36,661 nt of DNA, from positions 1 through 36,661 of the forward strand of contig JAFSPR010000112.1 of NCBI GenBank assembly GCA_017451395.1. Reading direction: 5' to 3'. The translations under genes were made by a program, and so were the position numbers. The stretch is from Bacteroidales bacterium (GTDB lineage: Bacteria > Bacteroidota > Bacteroidia > Bacteroidales > UBA932). The notes under the pieces are model-generated. The model was not told the DNA's origin, made no database searches, and worked only from the letters and a program-made list of their open reading frames with translations. This document shows positions 24,946 to 32,165 of the stretch, piece by piece (position 1 is the first letter of the stretch; each line of letters opens with the position of its first letter).

Positions 24946-25211
24946 AAATCAAGGAAGGATTCATTCTTAGGAAAATCTGCGGAGAGTACGTAGTGGTTGG
25001 AGAAGGCCTGGCACAGGTGAACTTCAACAAAATGCTCTCCCTCAATGCATCGGCAGCATACCTCTGGGAACAGTTCCAGGGTAAGGAATTCACCGTTGAA
25101 GATATGACCGCAGCCCTTATGGACCGTTATGAGGTTGATAAGGAGCGCGCGTATCAGGACGCCGCCGCCCTTGCCGGCAAATGGGTTGAAGAAGGAGTTG
25201 TAGAGGCGTAA
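24942..25211 (+). CDS. PqqD-family RiPP recognition protein
   Basis: The 89 residues fit a PqqD/RRE winged-helix fold: MKIKEGFILRKICGEYVVVGEG (beta strands), FNKMLSLNASAAYLWEQFQGKEFTVEDMTAAL (the typical LNxxAxxLWxxxxG helix) and a second helix ending in WVEEGVVEA. RREs bind the leader of a precursor peptide and present it to tailoring enzymes. It overlaps the peptidase by 4 bp and the exporter by 1 bp (TAATG), so it is firmly part of the operon. No radical SAM enzyme, asparagine-synthetase cyclase or precursor is seen beside it. Confidence 0.85.
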   Translation: MKIKEGFILRKICGEYVVVGEGLAQVNFNKMLSLNASAAYLWEQFQGKEFTVEDMTAALMDRYEVDKERAYQDAAALAGKWVEEGVVEA

Positions 25212-26854
25212 TGAAGGTCCTGCGCACCCTGATAGGTATGGCGCGCCCCGTGTGGTGGCGTGTTGCTGTAACCGTGGCGGTGGGAGTGGTGAGAATAGCC
25301 GCTTCCCTTGCCTTCGTGGCTTCCAGCAAGAGGCTGGTGGACATAGCCACCGGAGACTCCGCAATGCCTCTCAGGACAGGTATAGGCATATTCCTCTCAA
25401 TCCTTGCAATTCAACTTCTCACCATCCTTTTCAGCAACTGGTGGGAGAGTTACACCCAGGTGAAGTCCCAGAACATTATGCGCCGGAGCATCTTTGAGAC
25501 CGTGATGAAAAGCCGCTGGGACGGCCGGGAGCGTTTCCTCTCCGGAGATGCCGTAAACCGCCTGGAAGAGGATACAAGGGTGGTTTCGGAACTTGTAGTT
25601 GCGCGGATTCCCTCCATCATACTCACCCTTGTCCAACTTCTGGCGGCGTCCGCATACCTTATGTATCTGGCGCCAAACCTGCTGTGGGTGATCCTCATCC
25701 TCACCTTCGCTATGGTGTTCGGCTCAAAACTCTTCTTCAGGAAACTGAGGGAACTGATGGCCGCCATCAGAAAACGTGAGAGCGAAATCCAGCAACTTAT
25801 GCAGGAGAGCCTCCAGAACAGGGTGCTTATGCTCACCCTCACAAGCGTGGAGAGGGTTGTGGACAAGATGGGATGGCTGCAGGGAGACGTAGAGGACATC
25901 ACCCGCAAACGTCTCAACTACAACGCGGTAGCCCGGGGACTTATGTTCTTCGGGTTCCAGGCAGGCCACGCCGCAACGCTCCTCTGGGGTGTTGTGGGCA
26001 TAATGCACGGCACCATCTCATATGGTATGATGACTGCCTTTATGCAACTTGTGGGTCAGGTGCAGCGGCCCGTGGCGGAACTCGGGCGCCAGGTCCCCGC
26101 CATCATCCAGGCCATCACTTCCGTAGACCGCGTTATGGAACTGATGGAGTTGGAGCAGGAACCGGCCTCTGAGCCAATTGTGTTGGCTGATGCCCCCTCA
26201 ATTGAGGTCTCCGGCGTCTCCTACACTTATCCGGGCACTCCGGAGCCAGTGCTCTCGGATTTCTCCTGCAGTTTCCCTGCCGGAAAACTGTCCGTGATAG
26301 CAGGCCCCACGGGAATAGGCAAGAGTACCCTCATTAGGCTTATCCTTGGGCTCCTGAGGCCTTCTTCAGGCTCCGTTATGATTGACGGCCATCCCGCATC
26401 GGCAGCCCTGAGGGGTAATTTCCAGTACATTCCGCAGGGAAATTCCCTCCTTAGCGGCACCATACGCTCAAACCTTCTTCTGGCGGCCCCGGATGCCACG
26501 GAGGAAGAGATGAAAACAGCACTTGAAGATGCCCAGGCCCATTTTGTCCTGGATCTTCCGGAAGGCCTTGACACACCTTGCGGGGAAGACGGGAGCGGCT
26601 TTAGCGAGGGCCAGTGCCAGAGGATAGCCATTGCACGCGCGCTTTTAAGGCCCGGCGGCATCCTCCTTCTGGACGAGTCCACATCGGCCCTGGACTCCGA
26701 AACCGAAGCCCGCCTTATTGAGCGCCTTGAATCAAAGTACAAGGGCCGAAAGACCGTCATCTTTGTTTCTCACCGTGAGCGCGTCCTCAGCCACGCCGAC
26801 AACGTGATCAAAATCGAACCCGCCGACCGCGGTTACAACGCCCACCAGAGTTAA
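25211..26854 (+). CDS. ABC exporter (fused membrane and ATPase domains)
   Basis: A half-size exporter that probably works as a homodimer in the inner membrane. The 547 residues have six predicted helices (about 15-300), then the ATPase domain. That domain shows Walker A AGPTGIGKSTLI, Q-loop region FQYIPQGNSLLSGTI, signature FSEGQCQRIAIARALL, Walker B GILLLDESTSALDSET and the H-loop VIFVSHRE. There is no N-terminal C39 peptidase domain, so any leader removal must be done by another protein, perhaps the S24/S26-type peptidase two genes upstream. It is the last gene of the operon; no terminator is obvious before the tRNA promoter. A peptide or modified peptide cargo is inferred from PqqD. Confidence 0.9.
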   Translation: MKVLRTLIGMARPVWWRVAVTVAVGVVRIAASLAFVASSKRLVDIATGDSAMPLRTGIGIFLSILAIQLLTILFSNWWESYTQVKSQNIMRRSIFETVMKSRWDGRERFLSGDAVNRLEEDTRVVSELVVARIPSIILTLVQLLAASAYLMYLAPNLLWVILILTFAMVFGSKLFFRKLRELMAAIRKRESEIQQLMQESLQNRVLMLTLTSVERVVDKMGWLQGDVEDITRKRLNYNAVARGLMFFGFQAGHAATLLWGVVGIMHGTISYGMMTAFMQLVGQVQRPVAELGRQVPAIIQAITSVDRVMELMELEQEPASEPIVLADAPSIEVSGVSYTYPGTPEPVLSDFSCSFPAGKLSVIAGPTGIGKSTLIRLILGLLRPSSGSVMIDGHPASAALRGNFQYIPQGNSLLSGTIRSNLLLAAPDATEEEMKTALEDAQAHFVLDLPEGLDTPCGEDGSGFSEGQCQRIAIARALLRPGGILLLDESTSALDSETEARLIERLESKYKGRKTVIFVSHRERVLSHADNVIKIEPADRGYNAHQS

Positions 26855-26891
26855 CACCCGGAAAATATTTGCAAAAAATTTTAATTAATTG

Positions 26892-26922
26892 TTTGCAGAT
26901 TCAAAAAAAGGTGTTACCTTTG
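26892..26922 (+). promoter_or_regulatory. Promoter of tRNA-Asp
   Basis: TTTG at 26892-26895, a 19-nt spacer and TACCTTTG at 26915-26922 match both Bacteroidota promoter elements exactly. The mature tRNA begins 31 nt downstream. Confidence 0.85.
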
Positions 26923-26953
26923 CAATCCCGAAAGGGAAGTTCACTGAAAATTT

Positions 26954-27028
26954 GGTGCGGTAGTTCAGTCGGTTTAGAATACCGGCCTGTCACGCCGGGG
27001 GTCGCGAGTTCGAGCCTCGTCCGCACCG
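26954..27028 (+). tRNA. tRNA-Asp (anticodon GTC)
   Basis: The acceptor stem GGTGCGG (26954-26960) pairs with CCGCACC (27021-27027), followed by the discriminator G typical of tRNA-Asp. The anticodon stem CCGGC/GCCGG encloses the loop CTGTCAC with GTC. The T arm GCGAG-TTCGAGC-CTCGT is canonical. CCA is not encoded. It has its own promoter and a terminator starting 4 nt after its end. Confidence 0.97.
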
Positions 27029-27031
27029 CTT

Positions 27032-27064
27032 AAAAGCGTCAAGCCAATGGCCTGACGCTTTTTT
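27032..27064 (+). terminator. Terminator of tRNA-Asp
   Basis: AAAAGCGTCA (27032-27041) pairs perfectly with TGACGCTTTT (27053-27062). An inner GCC/GGC extends the stem and a T run follows. It starts 4 nt after the tRNA. Confidence 0.9.
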
Positions 27065-27099
27065 GCTTTTAATACAGGAAACCTACCCCTCAGTTTTTT

Positions 27100-27236
27100 T
27101 TGCCGCCAATCCATCCAAAACGCGCACAATGAACATTTTATGGATTCGCGGCGCAGGAAATAGCGTTTTGAGCGGAAATCCTTGCCGCCAGTACAAAATA
27201 AACCGGTTCTGGGCGTTCTGGATGGATTGGCGGCAA
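27100..27236. repeat. 137-bp element with long terminal inverted repeats (MITE-like or structured RNA)
   Basis: The ends are inverted copies: TTGCCGCCAATCCATCCA at 27100-27117 and its complement at 27219-27236. The match extends inward to 26 nt with two mismatches (arms 27100-27125 and 27211-27236). The interior holds an AAAACGC/GCGTTTT pair (27117-27123, 27163-27169) and a degenerate GCGGC...AGGA / TCCTTGCCGC pair, so the unit could fold into one long hairpin. It has no coding potential. It lies in the non-coding 380 bp between tRNA-Asp and the importer gene. No target-site duplication is evident. Confidence 0.7.
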
Positions 27237-27285
27237 TGTCCTCACCCGAGGTGATAGCCAAAATACATAGTTTTGCCCTTGATCC

Positions 27286-27351
27286 GCGGTTAGGCTGTTG
27301 AACACGTGTACCCCCAACCGCAAAAAAGGGGAGTTTTTGCGGTTAGGCTGT
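27286..27351. repeat. 13-nt direct repeats with an embedded hairpin
   Basis: GCGGTTAGGCTGT occurs at 27286-27298 and again at 27339-27351. The second copy overlaps the right arm of a perfect 11-bp hairpin (AACCGCAAAAA 27316-27326 / TTTTTGCGGTT 27334-27344). The T run faces the loop, so this is not a classical terminator for the + strand. Confidence 0.6.
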
Positions 27352-27388
27352 AGGAGATTTGGACCCCTAAATGCATAATACCGTCAAA

Positions 27389-27410
27389 ATTGCTATATTT
27401 GCATAGCAAT
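27389..27410 (+). promoter_or_regulatory. -7 box within a palindrome ahead of the importer operon
   Basis: TATATTTG (27394-27401) matches the -7 consensus and ends 13 nt before the ATG at 27415. It is embedded in a perfect palindrome, ATTGCTAT (27389-27396) and ATAGCAAT (27403-27410), around a 6-nt centre. A repressor bound here would cover the promoter. No good -33 element is seen. Confidence 0.55.
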
Positions 27411-27414
27411 GCCT

Positions 27415-28872
27415 ATGAAAAGAACAATATATAATCTGATTGCAGCGCTGGCTGTCATCTCTGCCCTGCCCGGCTGCGCCAACGGCGGCAGGGAAACGCT
27501 GGACCTGAAGACGGAGGAAGACCTCCACGGCCTTACCATCACAACATCGGCCGGAAACTACTACGACGAAAAGTACTCCGCCTATGATGACATCGACATT
27601 TTCCGCGTAAGTTTTGAAGCGGACGGTATCCAGGCCGTAAGGCAGGGTATGGCCGATGTATTCGTGAGCGACGAAGTGGCCCTTACCCCGGAGGATATGG
27701 ACAGGCTTCAGATGAAGATGGCTTTCCGCGGGGAAGAGTCCTTTGACGTAGCCTTCGCCGTAAGGAAAGGAGACATCGCCCTGCAGGAGGAACTGAACAG
27801 TTTCATCTCCGCGGGCAAGGCCGACGGCACTATCGATGCCATCATCTCCCACTGGACCAATGGCACTCCGGCACCGGAGATGCCAGCCCAGGCCGAAGTT
27901 ACCCGCACGGGAAAGCCTCTCAGGTGTGTCACCGCCGTTAATCTGGCCCCGGTCAGTTTTGTGGGTGAAGGCGGGCAGTGGATGGGTATGGATGCCGATA
28001 TCCTGAGGCGCTTTGCCGTACTCGGCGGCCGTGAGTTCCAGATGCAGTTCCAGGAACTTGGATCGGCCGTAATAGCCCTCTCTACCGGCCAGTGCGACGT
28101 AGTGAGCGCCTGCCTCTATGTGACGGAAGAGAGGAAGAAATCCGTAGACTTCACCATCCCGTATTATGAGTGCCACCCCGGATACTTCATTTTCGACGGC
28201 GGGAAATCCTTAAGCACGGGCTTTGGAGAGCGCCTGAAGATGAATCTTGTCACTGAAGGAAGGTGGAAACTCATTGTGGACGGCCTCCTTGAAACCCTCA
28301 GGATAACCTTCTTTTCAATCCTTCTTGGAACCCTCCTTGGAGCCGGAGTGTGCGCTATGCTCCGCAGCCGGAGGAAATGGGTGCGGAAGACAGCCGGCAT
28401 CTATGGAGCCTTCATCCAGGGCATCCCTACGCTGGTTCTCCTTCTCATAATGTTCTACATCATCCTTGCAAATGCCGGCCTTAACGGCTCCGTGGTGGCC
28501 ATAATCACCTTCGCGATGTGTTTTGCGTGGTCGGCCGGAAGCATCTTTGACACGTCCATCTCATCTGTTCCCAAGGGGCAGACGGAAGCCGGCCTCAGCC
28601 TTGGATTCACGCCGCTAAGGACCTTCACCGGAATAGTCCTGCCCCAGGCCGTGAAGAAGGGACTTCCGCTTTTTGCCGGAGAGTGCGTGGCTCTTCTCAA
28701 GAGCACCTCAATAGTAGGCTACATCGCCATCCAGGACCTCACCCGCGCCAGCGACCTTATCCGCAGCCGCACCTTCGACGCCCTTATTCCGCTGCTGGTT
28801 GTGACTGTCCTCTACTTTGTCCTTGCCTGGCTCATCCGGGTTGTGTTGAACCTTTTCCTCAAGAAGAAGTAA
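27415..28872 (+). CDS. Amino-acid-type ABC importer: binding domain fused to permease
   Basis: A membrane lipoprotein joining substrate capture and transport in one chain of 485 residues. The signal peptide ends in a lipobox (SALPGC, Cys21). Residues about 30-160 ([24 protein letters not shown]...ALTPEDM...VAFAVRKGD...[12 protein letters not shown]) resemble the second half of an SBP_bac_3 domain. Residues about 170-265 ([33 protein letters not shown]...[18 protein letters not shown]) resemble its first half. A HisM/GlnP-like permease follows ([24 protein letters not shown]..., with the EAA-type loop [29 protein letters not shown]). ATG 27409 is an alternative start. The ATPase gene begins 1 bp after the stop. 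Polar amino acids, perhaps glutamine, are the likely cargo by family. Confidence 0.85.
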   Translation: MKRTIYNLIAALAVISALPGCANGGRETLDLKTEEDLHGLTITTSAGNYYDEKYSAYDDIDIFRVSFEADGIQAVRQGMADVFVSDEVALTPEDMDRLQMKMAFRGEESFDVAFAVRKGDIALQEELNSFISAGKADGTIDAIISHWTNGTPAPEMPAQAEVTRTGKPLRCVTAVNLAPVSFVGEGGQWMGMDADILRRFAVLGGREFQMQFQELGSAVIALSTGQCDVVSACLYVTEERKKSVDFTIPYYECHPGYFIFDGGKSLSTGFGERLKMNLVTEGRWKLIVDGLLETLRITFFSILLGTLLGAGVCAMLRSRRKWVRKTAGIYGAFIQGIPTLVLLLIMFYIILANAGLNGSVVAIITFAMCFAWSAGSIFDTSISSVPKGQTEAGLSLGFTPLRTFTGIVLPQAVKKGLPLFAGECVALLKSTSIVGYIAIQDLTRASDLIRSRTFDALIPLLVVTVLYFVLAWLIRVVLNLFLKKK

Positions 28873-28873
28873 T

Positions 28874-29947
28874 ATGATAAGCATAAAGCATTTAAGCAAG
28901 ACCTTCAAAAATCCCGACGGCTCCTCCATCACCGTTCTGAAGGATGTAAACTGCGACATTGAGAAGGGAGAGGTCATAAGCATCATAGGCCCTTCCGGGA
29001 CGGGAAAAAGTACGCTCCTGAGGGCCATCAATATGCTTGAGCCGCCTACATCCGGAGAAATATGGGTGGACGGCGAGAACATTATGGCAAAGGGGTACAG
29101 GCTGGACAAGATGCGCAAGAAAATGGGTATGGTCTTCCAGAGTTTCAACCTCTTTGACCATATGACGGTGCTGGAGAACATCACCTACGCCCCCGTACGC
29201 CTGCTGAAGATATCTGAGGAAAACGCCCGTGAAGAGGCTATGGAACTCCTTAGGAAGGTGGGACTGGCCCAGAAGGCCGATGTCTTCCCCGATTCCCTCT
29301 CCGGCGGCCAGAAGCAGCGTGTTGCCATTGCCCGCGCCCTTGCCATGCACCCGGACGTGATCCTCTTCGACGAGCCTACATCGGCCCTTGATCCCACCAT
29401 GGTGGGAGAGGTCCTCAGCGTTATGCGCCAACTGGCGAAGGACGGGATGACTATGCTCATAGTGACACACGAGATGCGTTTTGCCCGCGACGTGAGCACC
29501 CGCATCTTCTTTATGAACGAGGGCATAATCTACGAGGACGGCGCTCCGGAGCAGATCTTCGAACACCCCGTTCACAGCGCCACCAAGGCCTTTGTGAACC
29601 GCATCCAGAAACTGGTCTACGAGATAGATTCCGAGGACTTTGACTACCTCCAGATCCGCACCGGGCTCAATCAGTTCTTCCTCAAGTACAACCTCTCCGG
29701 AAAGGCGGAGAATGCATACTCCATCATCAGCGAGATGCTCTTTGAGCACCTTGGCGGAATCAGGCCGCTTACCTTCCGCATCACCTTTGCTGAACTCTCC
29801 GGAGAAACCGCCCTTGACTTTATGATAGAAGGGGTATCGGCTTCACCCGTCAAGGATTCCGCCGCCCTGGACGGCATCCGCAAGAAAGCCCAGGCCATAG
29901 TGGAGGAACCCACCGCCCGCGGCTTCAGGATCAAGATTCTGATTTAG
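28874..29947 (+). CDS. Amino-acid ABC transporter ATPase with C-terminal extension (GlnQ/HisP-like)
   Basis: It energises the importer encoded just upstream. Residues 1-240 form a standard polar-amino-acid ATPase: Walker [20 protein letters not shown]-loop [17 protein letters not shown], signature [16 protein letters not shown], Walker [14 protein letters not shown] and H-loop IVTHEM. GlnQ-type proteins usually stop near 245 residues; here about 110 more follow ([21 protein letters not shown] to RGFRIKILI), predicted to be alpha/beta and without a family I recognise. The 3' end overlaps the convergent M23 gene by 17 bp. Confidence 0.92.
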   Translation: MISIKHLSKTFKNPDGSSITVLKDVNCDIEKGEVISIIGPSGTGKSTLLRAINMLEPPTSGEIWVDGENIMAKGYRLDKMRKKMGMVFQSFNLFDHMTVLENITYAPVRLLKISEENAREEAMELLRKVGLAQKADVFPDSLSGGQKQRVAIARALAMHPDVILFDEPTSALDPTMVGEVLSVMRQLAKDGMTMLIVTHEMRFARDVSTRIFFMNEGIIYEDGAPEQIFEHPVHSATKAFVNRIQKLVYEIDSEDFDYLQIRTGLNQFFLKYNLSGKAENAYSIISEMLFEHLGGIRPLTFRITFAELSGETALDFMIEGVSASPVKDSAALDGIRKKAQAIVEEPTARGFRIKILI

Positions 29948-31160
29948 GTTCTTCCAGCGCCGCCCTCATCCTTACAAGAACTGAATCAAGGGCGGGAAGG
30001 TTTTCCTCCCTGATGGGCTCAGAGGGCGGGGACTCCAGTTTGAGCGGATTGATGGGAGAGCCGTTTCTCCACACGCGGAAGTCAAGGTGCGGGCCGGTGG
30101 CGGTTCCGGTCATTCCAACATACCCAATGACCTGGCCCTGGGATACTCTCTGGCCGGCTTTTACGGCCATTTTGGAGAGATGGAGATAGGCGGTTGTATA
30201 GATGGAATTGTGGCGGATTTTCACCATATTTCCGGCTCCGCCCTTTCCCCAGCCGGCGCTGAGGACCGTGCCGTCTCCGATGCTCCTCACCGGCGTACCT
30301 GTGGGCGCGGCGTAATCCACCCCGGTATGAGCCCTCACCGTTCCGTGGACGGGATGGAGCCTGTGGAGGGAATAGCCGGAAGATATGCGCGTAAACTTCA
30401 GAGGAGCCTTCAGGAAGGCCTTACGCATACTCTCCCCCTTCTCATTCCAGTACGTATTGCCGCCGTCTCCCTGGTCAAAATACACGGCCGGAAGGCAGGT
30501 CTCTCCCCTGTGGAATTCCGCGTAACTCACTTTTTCTATGCCGATAGATTCGCCTTCGCACATCCTCTCGCTGTAAAGGATACGGAAACGGTCACCCTTC
30601 TGAAGGCCAAAGAAATCAACCGTCCAGGCATAGATATCGGCAATGCTCACAATAAGGTCGGGAGTGGCTCCCGCCGCAATCATATCGTTCCATAGGGAGG
30701 AGTTGATGGTTACATCGGCCGTTTTGGTGACAATCTCCACCGGCCTTTCATAAACCCACACGGGGATGCTGTCACGGAGGCTGAAGATGGTTTCCCTCAC
30801 CTGGCTGTTCTGATACACAACGTACCGGAGAGCCGTGGAATCCTTGTAATAGGCCTTGTAGGCATAGCCGGCGCGGAGTTTCCTTACGTCAAAGACTGTA
30901 TCTGATGCCGCCGCCAGGGCGTGAGCCTCCTGAGCCGAAGCCCCAAGCCTGGTGAGCCACGCCGTGAAATTGTCTCCGCTTTTAATGGTGCCGGAAACAA
31001 CCGTGAAGGAGTCTGTGCAGAAGCCAAGGGGGTAAACGGTATCCTTGAGTTCCTCTACAGTGTCTTGGGGGGCTGCTCCCCTGTTTCTTCCTGGAAGGCA
31101 GGAAATGGCCGATAATACTACAAATATTGTAAGAAGTATACTGGAAAGTCTAAGTTTCAT
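29931..31160 (-). CDS. M23-family peptidase-like lipoprotein
   Basis: Probably a periplasmic or outer-membrane cell-wall protein. The 409 residues start with a lipoprotein signal ([14 protein letters not shown], Cys21). The N-terminal region (residues about 50-260) has OapA/LysM-like features ([32 protein letters not shown]). The C-terminal LytM domain includes [16 protein letters not shown] with the zinc-ligand His and Asp, and [41 protein letters not shown]. The second His of the usual HxH motif is Asp (HLD), so the metal site is altered and the protein may be inactive or an amidase activator. A -7 box (TATCTTTG, 31172-31165) ends 4 nt before the start. Confidence 0.9.
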   Translation of the reverse strand: MKLRLSSILLTIFVVLSAISCLPGRNRGAAPQDTVEELKDTVYPLGFCTDSFTVVSGTIKSGDNFTAWLTRLGASAQEAHALAAASDTVFDVRKLRAGYAYKAYYKDSTALRYVVYQNSQVRETIFSLRDSIPVWVYERPVEIVTKTADVTINSSLWNDMIAAGATPDLIVSIADIYAWTVDFFGLQKGDRFRILYSERMCEGESIGIEKVSYAEFHRGETCLPAVYFDQGDGGNTYWNEKGESMRKAFLKAPLKFTRISSGYSLHRLHPVHGTVRAHTGVDYAAPTGTPVRSIGDGTVLSAGWGKGGAGNMVKIRHNSIYTTAYLHLSKMAVKAGQRVSQGQVIGYVGMTGTATGPHLDFRVWRNGSPINPLKLESPPSEPIREENLPALDSVLVRMRAALEEPKSES

Positions 31161-31164
31161 ACCT

Positions 31165-31224
31165 CAAAGATACGAATAAATACCGTTCCAACCTTTGACA
31201 AGTTACGGAAAATGCGTAAATTTC
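31165..31224. promoter_or_regulatory. Divergent promoters for the M23 gene (-) and hydEGF (+)
   Basis: For hydE: TTTG at 31194-31197, a 19-nt spacer and TAAATTTC at 31217-31224, 8 nt before the ATG at 31233. For the M23 gene: TATCTTTG at 31172-31165 with no clear -33 element. The hydE box argues against the upstream in-frame ATG at 31212. Confidence 0.65.
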
Positions 31225-31232
31225 GGGATAAT

Positions 31233-32165
31233 ATGATAGAGACGCTGAAAAATACCCGTAATCTGCCGGACAGCGCACTCCAGGAACTTCTGGAGAGCAC
31301 TGATGCCGCCCTGGCGCAGGAGCTCAAGGACACCGCACGGGAAGTGTGTCTCAAGGTAAAGGGCCCGGAAGTTCTTGTCCGCGCGCTCATAGAATGGAGC
31401 AACATTTGCCGGAACGACTGCCTGTACTGCGGCATCAGGCGCTCCAGGGCTGGTGTTCCCCGCTATTCCCTTACGCCGGAGCAGATCCTTGAGTGCTGTG
31501 ATGCCGCCTGGCGGGACGGCGTCCCCACATTCGTGCTCCAGGGCGGGGAAAACCCCGCCGCGGCAGAAAGCCTCCTCCCCACTGTGAAGGAGATGAGACG
31601 GAGGTATCCATCGGCCGCCATAACCCTGTCCCTTGGAGAACTGCCCTTTGACCTTTATGCAGCCTTCAAGGAAGCCGGAGCAAACAGGTATCTCCTCCGG
31701 CACGAGACCGCAAATCCGGAGCATTACGCCAGCCTTCACCCCGCCGGAATGCGGTTTTCAAGCCGCCTTTCCTGCATCCGTGAACTAAAGCGCCTTGGAT
31801 TTGAGACCGGGATGGGAATGATGGTTGGAAGCCCCGGGCAAACCACTGAGGATCTCATTCTTGATCTTCGGCTTATGCAGGAGATTGGCCCGGATATGAT
31901 AGGGATCGGCCCCTTTATCCCTCAGTCCGGGACGCCGTTTGAGAACTGCCCGGCAGGAAACGCGGAGACAACCCTCCGGCTCCTTGCAATTATGCGGCTT
32001 ATGTTCCCGGAAGCAAATATCCCCGCCACAACGGCCCTGGCAACGCTTCTTCCCGGCGGAAAGCAGGCCGGAATCCAGGCGGGAGCAAATGTAATAATGA
32101 ATGTGTATACGCCCCTAAAGGAGCGCAAAAAATATGACCTTTATAAAGGAAAGACAGATGTATAA
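31233..32165 (+). CDS. hydE: [FeFe]-hydrogenase maturase HydE (radical SAM)
   Basis: HydE is one of three maturases that build the 2Fe subcluster of the H-cluster; it is thought to act on the iron synthon made by HydG. The 310 residues have the radical SAM cluster motif NICRNDCLYCGIR (Cys59, Cys63, Cys66), the following GVPRYSLTPEQILECC and VLQGGE, and typical HydE segments LRHETANPEHYASLHP and GIGPFIPQSGTPF. The optional C-terminal second cluster motif is absent. The frame includes an ATG at 31212, but this falls in the promoter, so 31233 is preferred. hydG starts within the last 8 bp. Confidence 0.95.
   Translation: MIETLKNTRNLPDSALQELLESTDAALAQELKDTAREVCLKVKGPEVLVRALIEWSNICRNDCLYCGIRRSRAGVPRYSLTPEQILECCDAAWRDGVPTFVLQGGENPAAAESLLPTVKEMRRRYPSAAITLSLGELPFDLYAAFKEAGANRYLLRHETANPEHYASLHPAGMRFSSRLSCIRELKRLGFETGMGMMVGSPGQTTEDLILDLRLMQEIGPDMIGIGPFIPQSGTPFENCPAGNAETTLRLLAIMRLMFPEANIPATTALATLLPGGKQAGIQAGANVIMNVYTPLKERKKYDLYKGKTDV

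Noticed and set aside
23643..26854. Complete lasso peptide cluster
   Set aside because: No asparagine-synthetase-like cyclase, no transglutaminase-like B2 protein and no precursor are visible, so the class is left open.
26954..27410. Integrative element using tRNA-Asp as attachment site
   Set aside because: No duplicate of the tRNA 3' end and no integrase or mobility gene was found; flanking genes look chromosomal.
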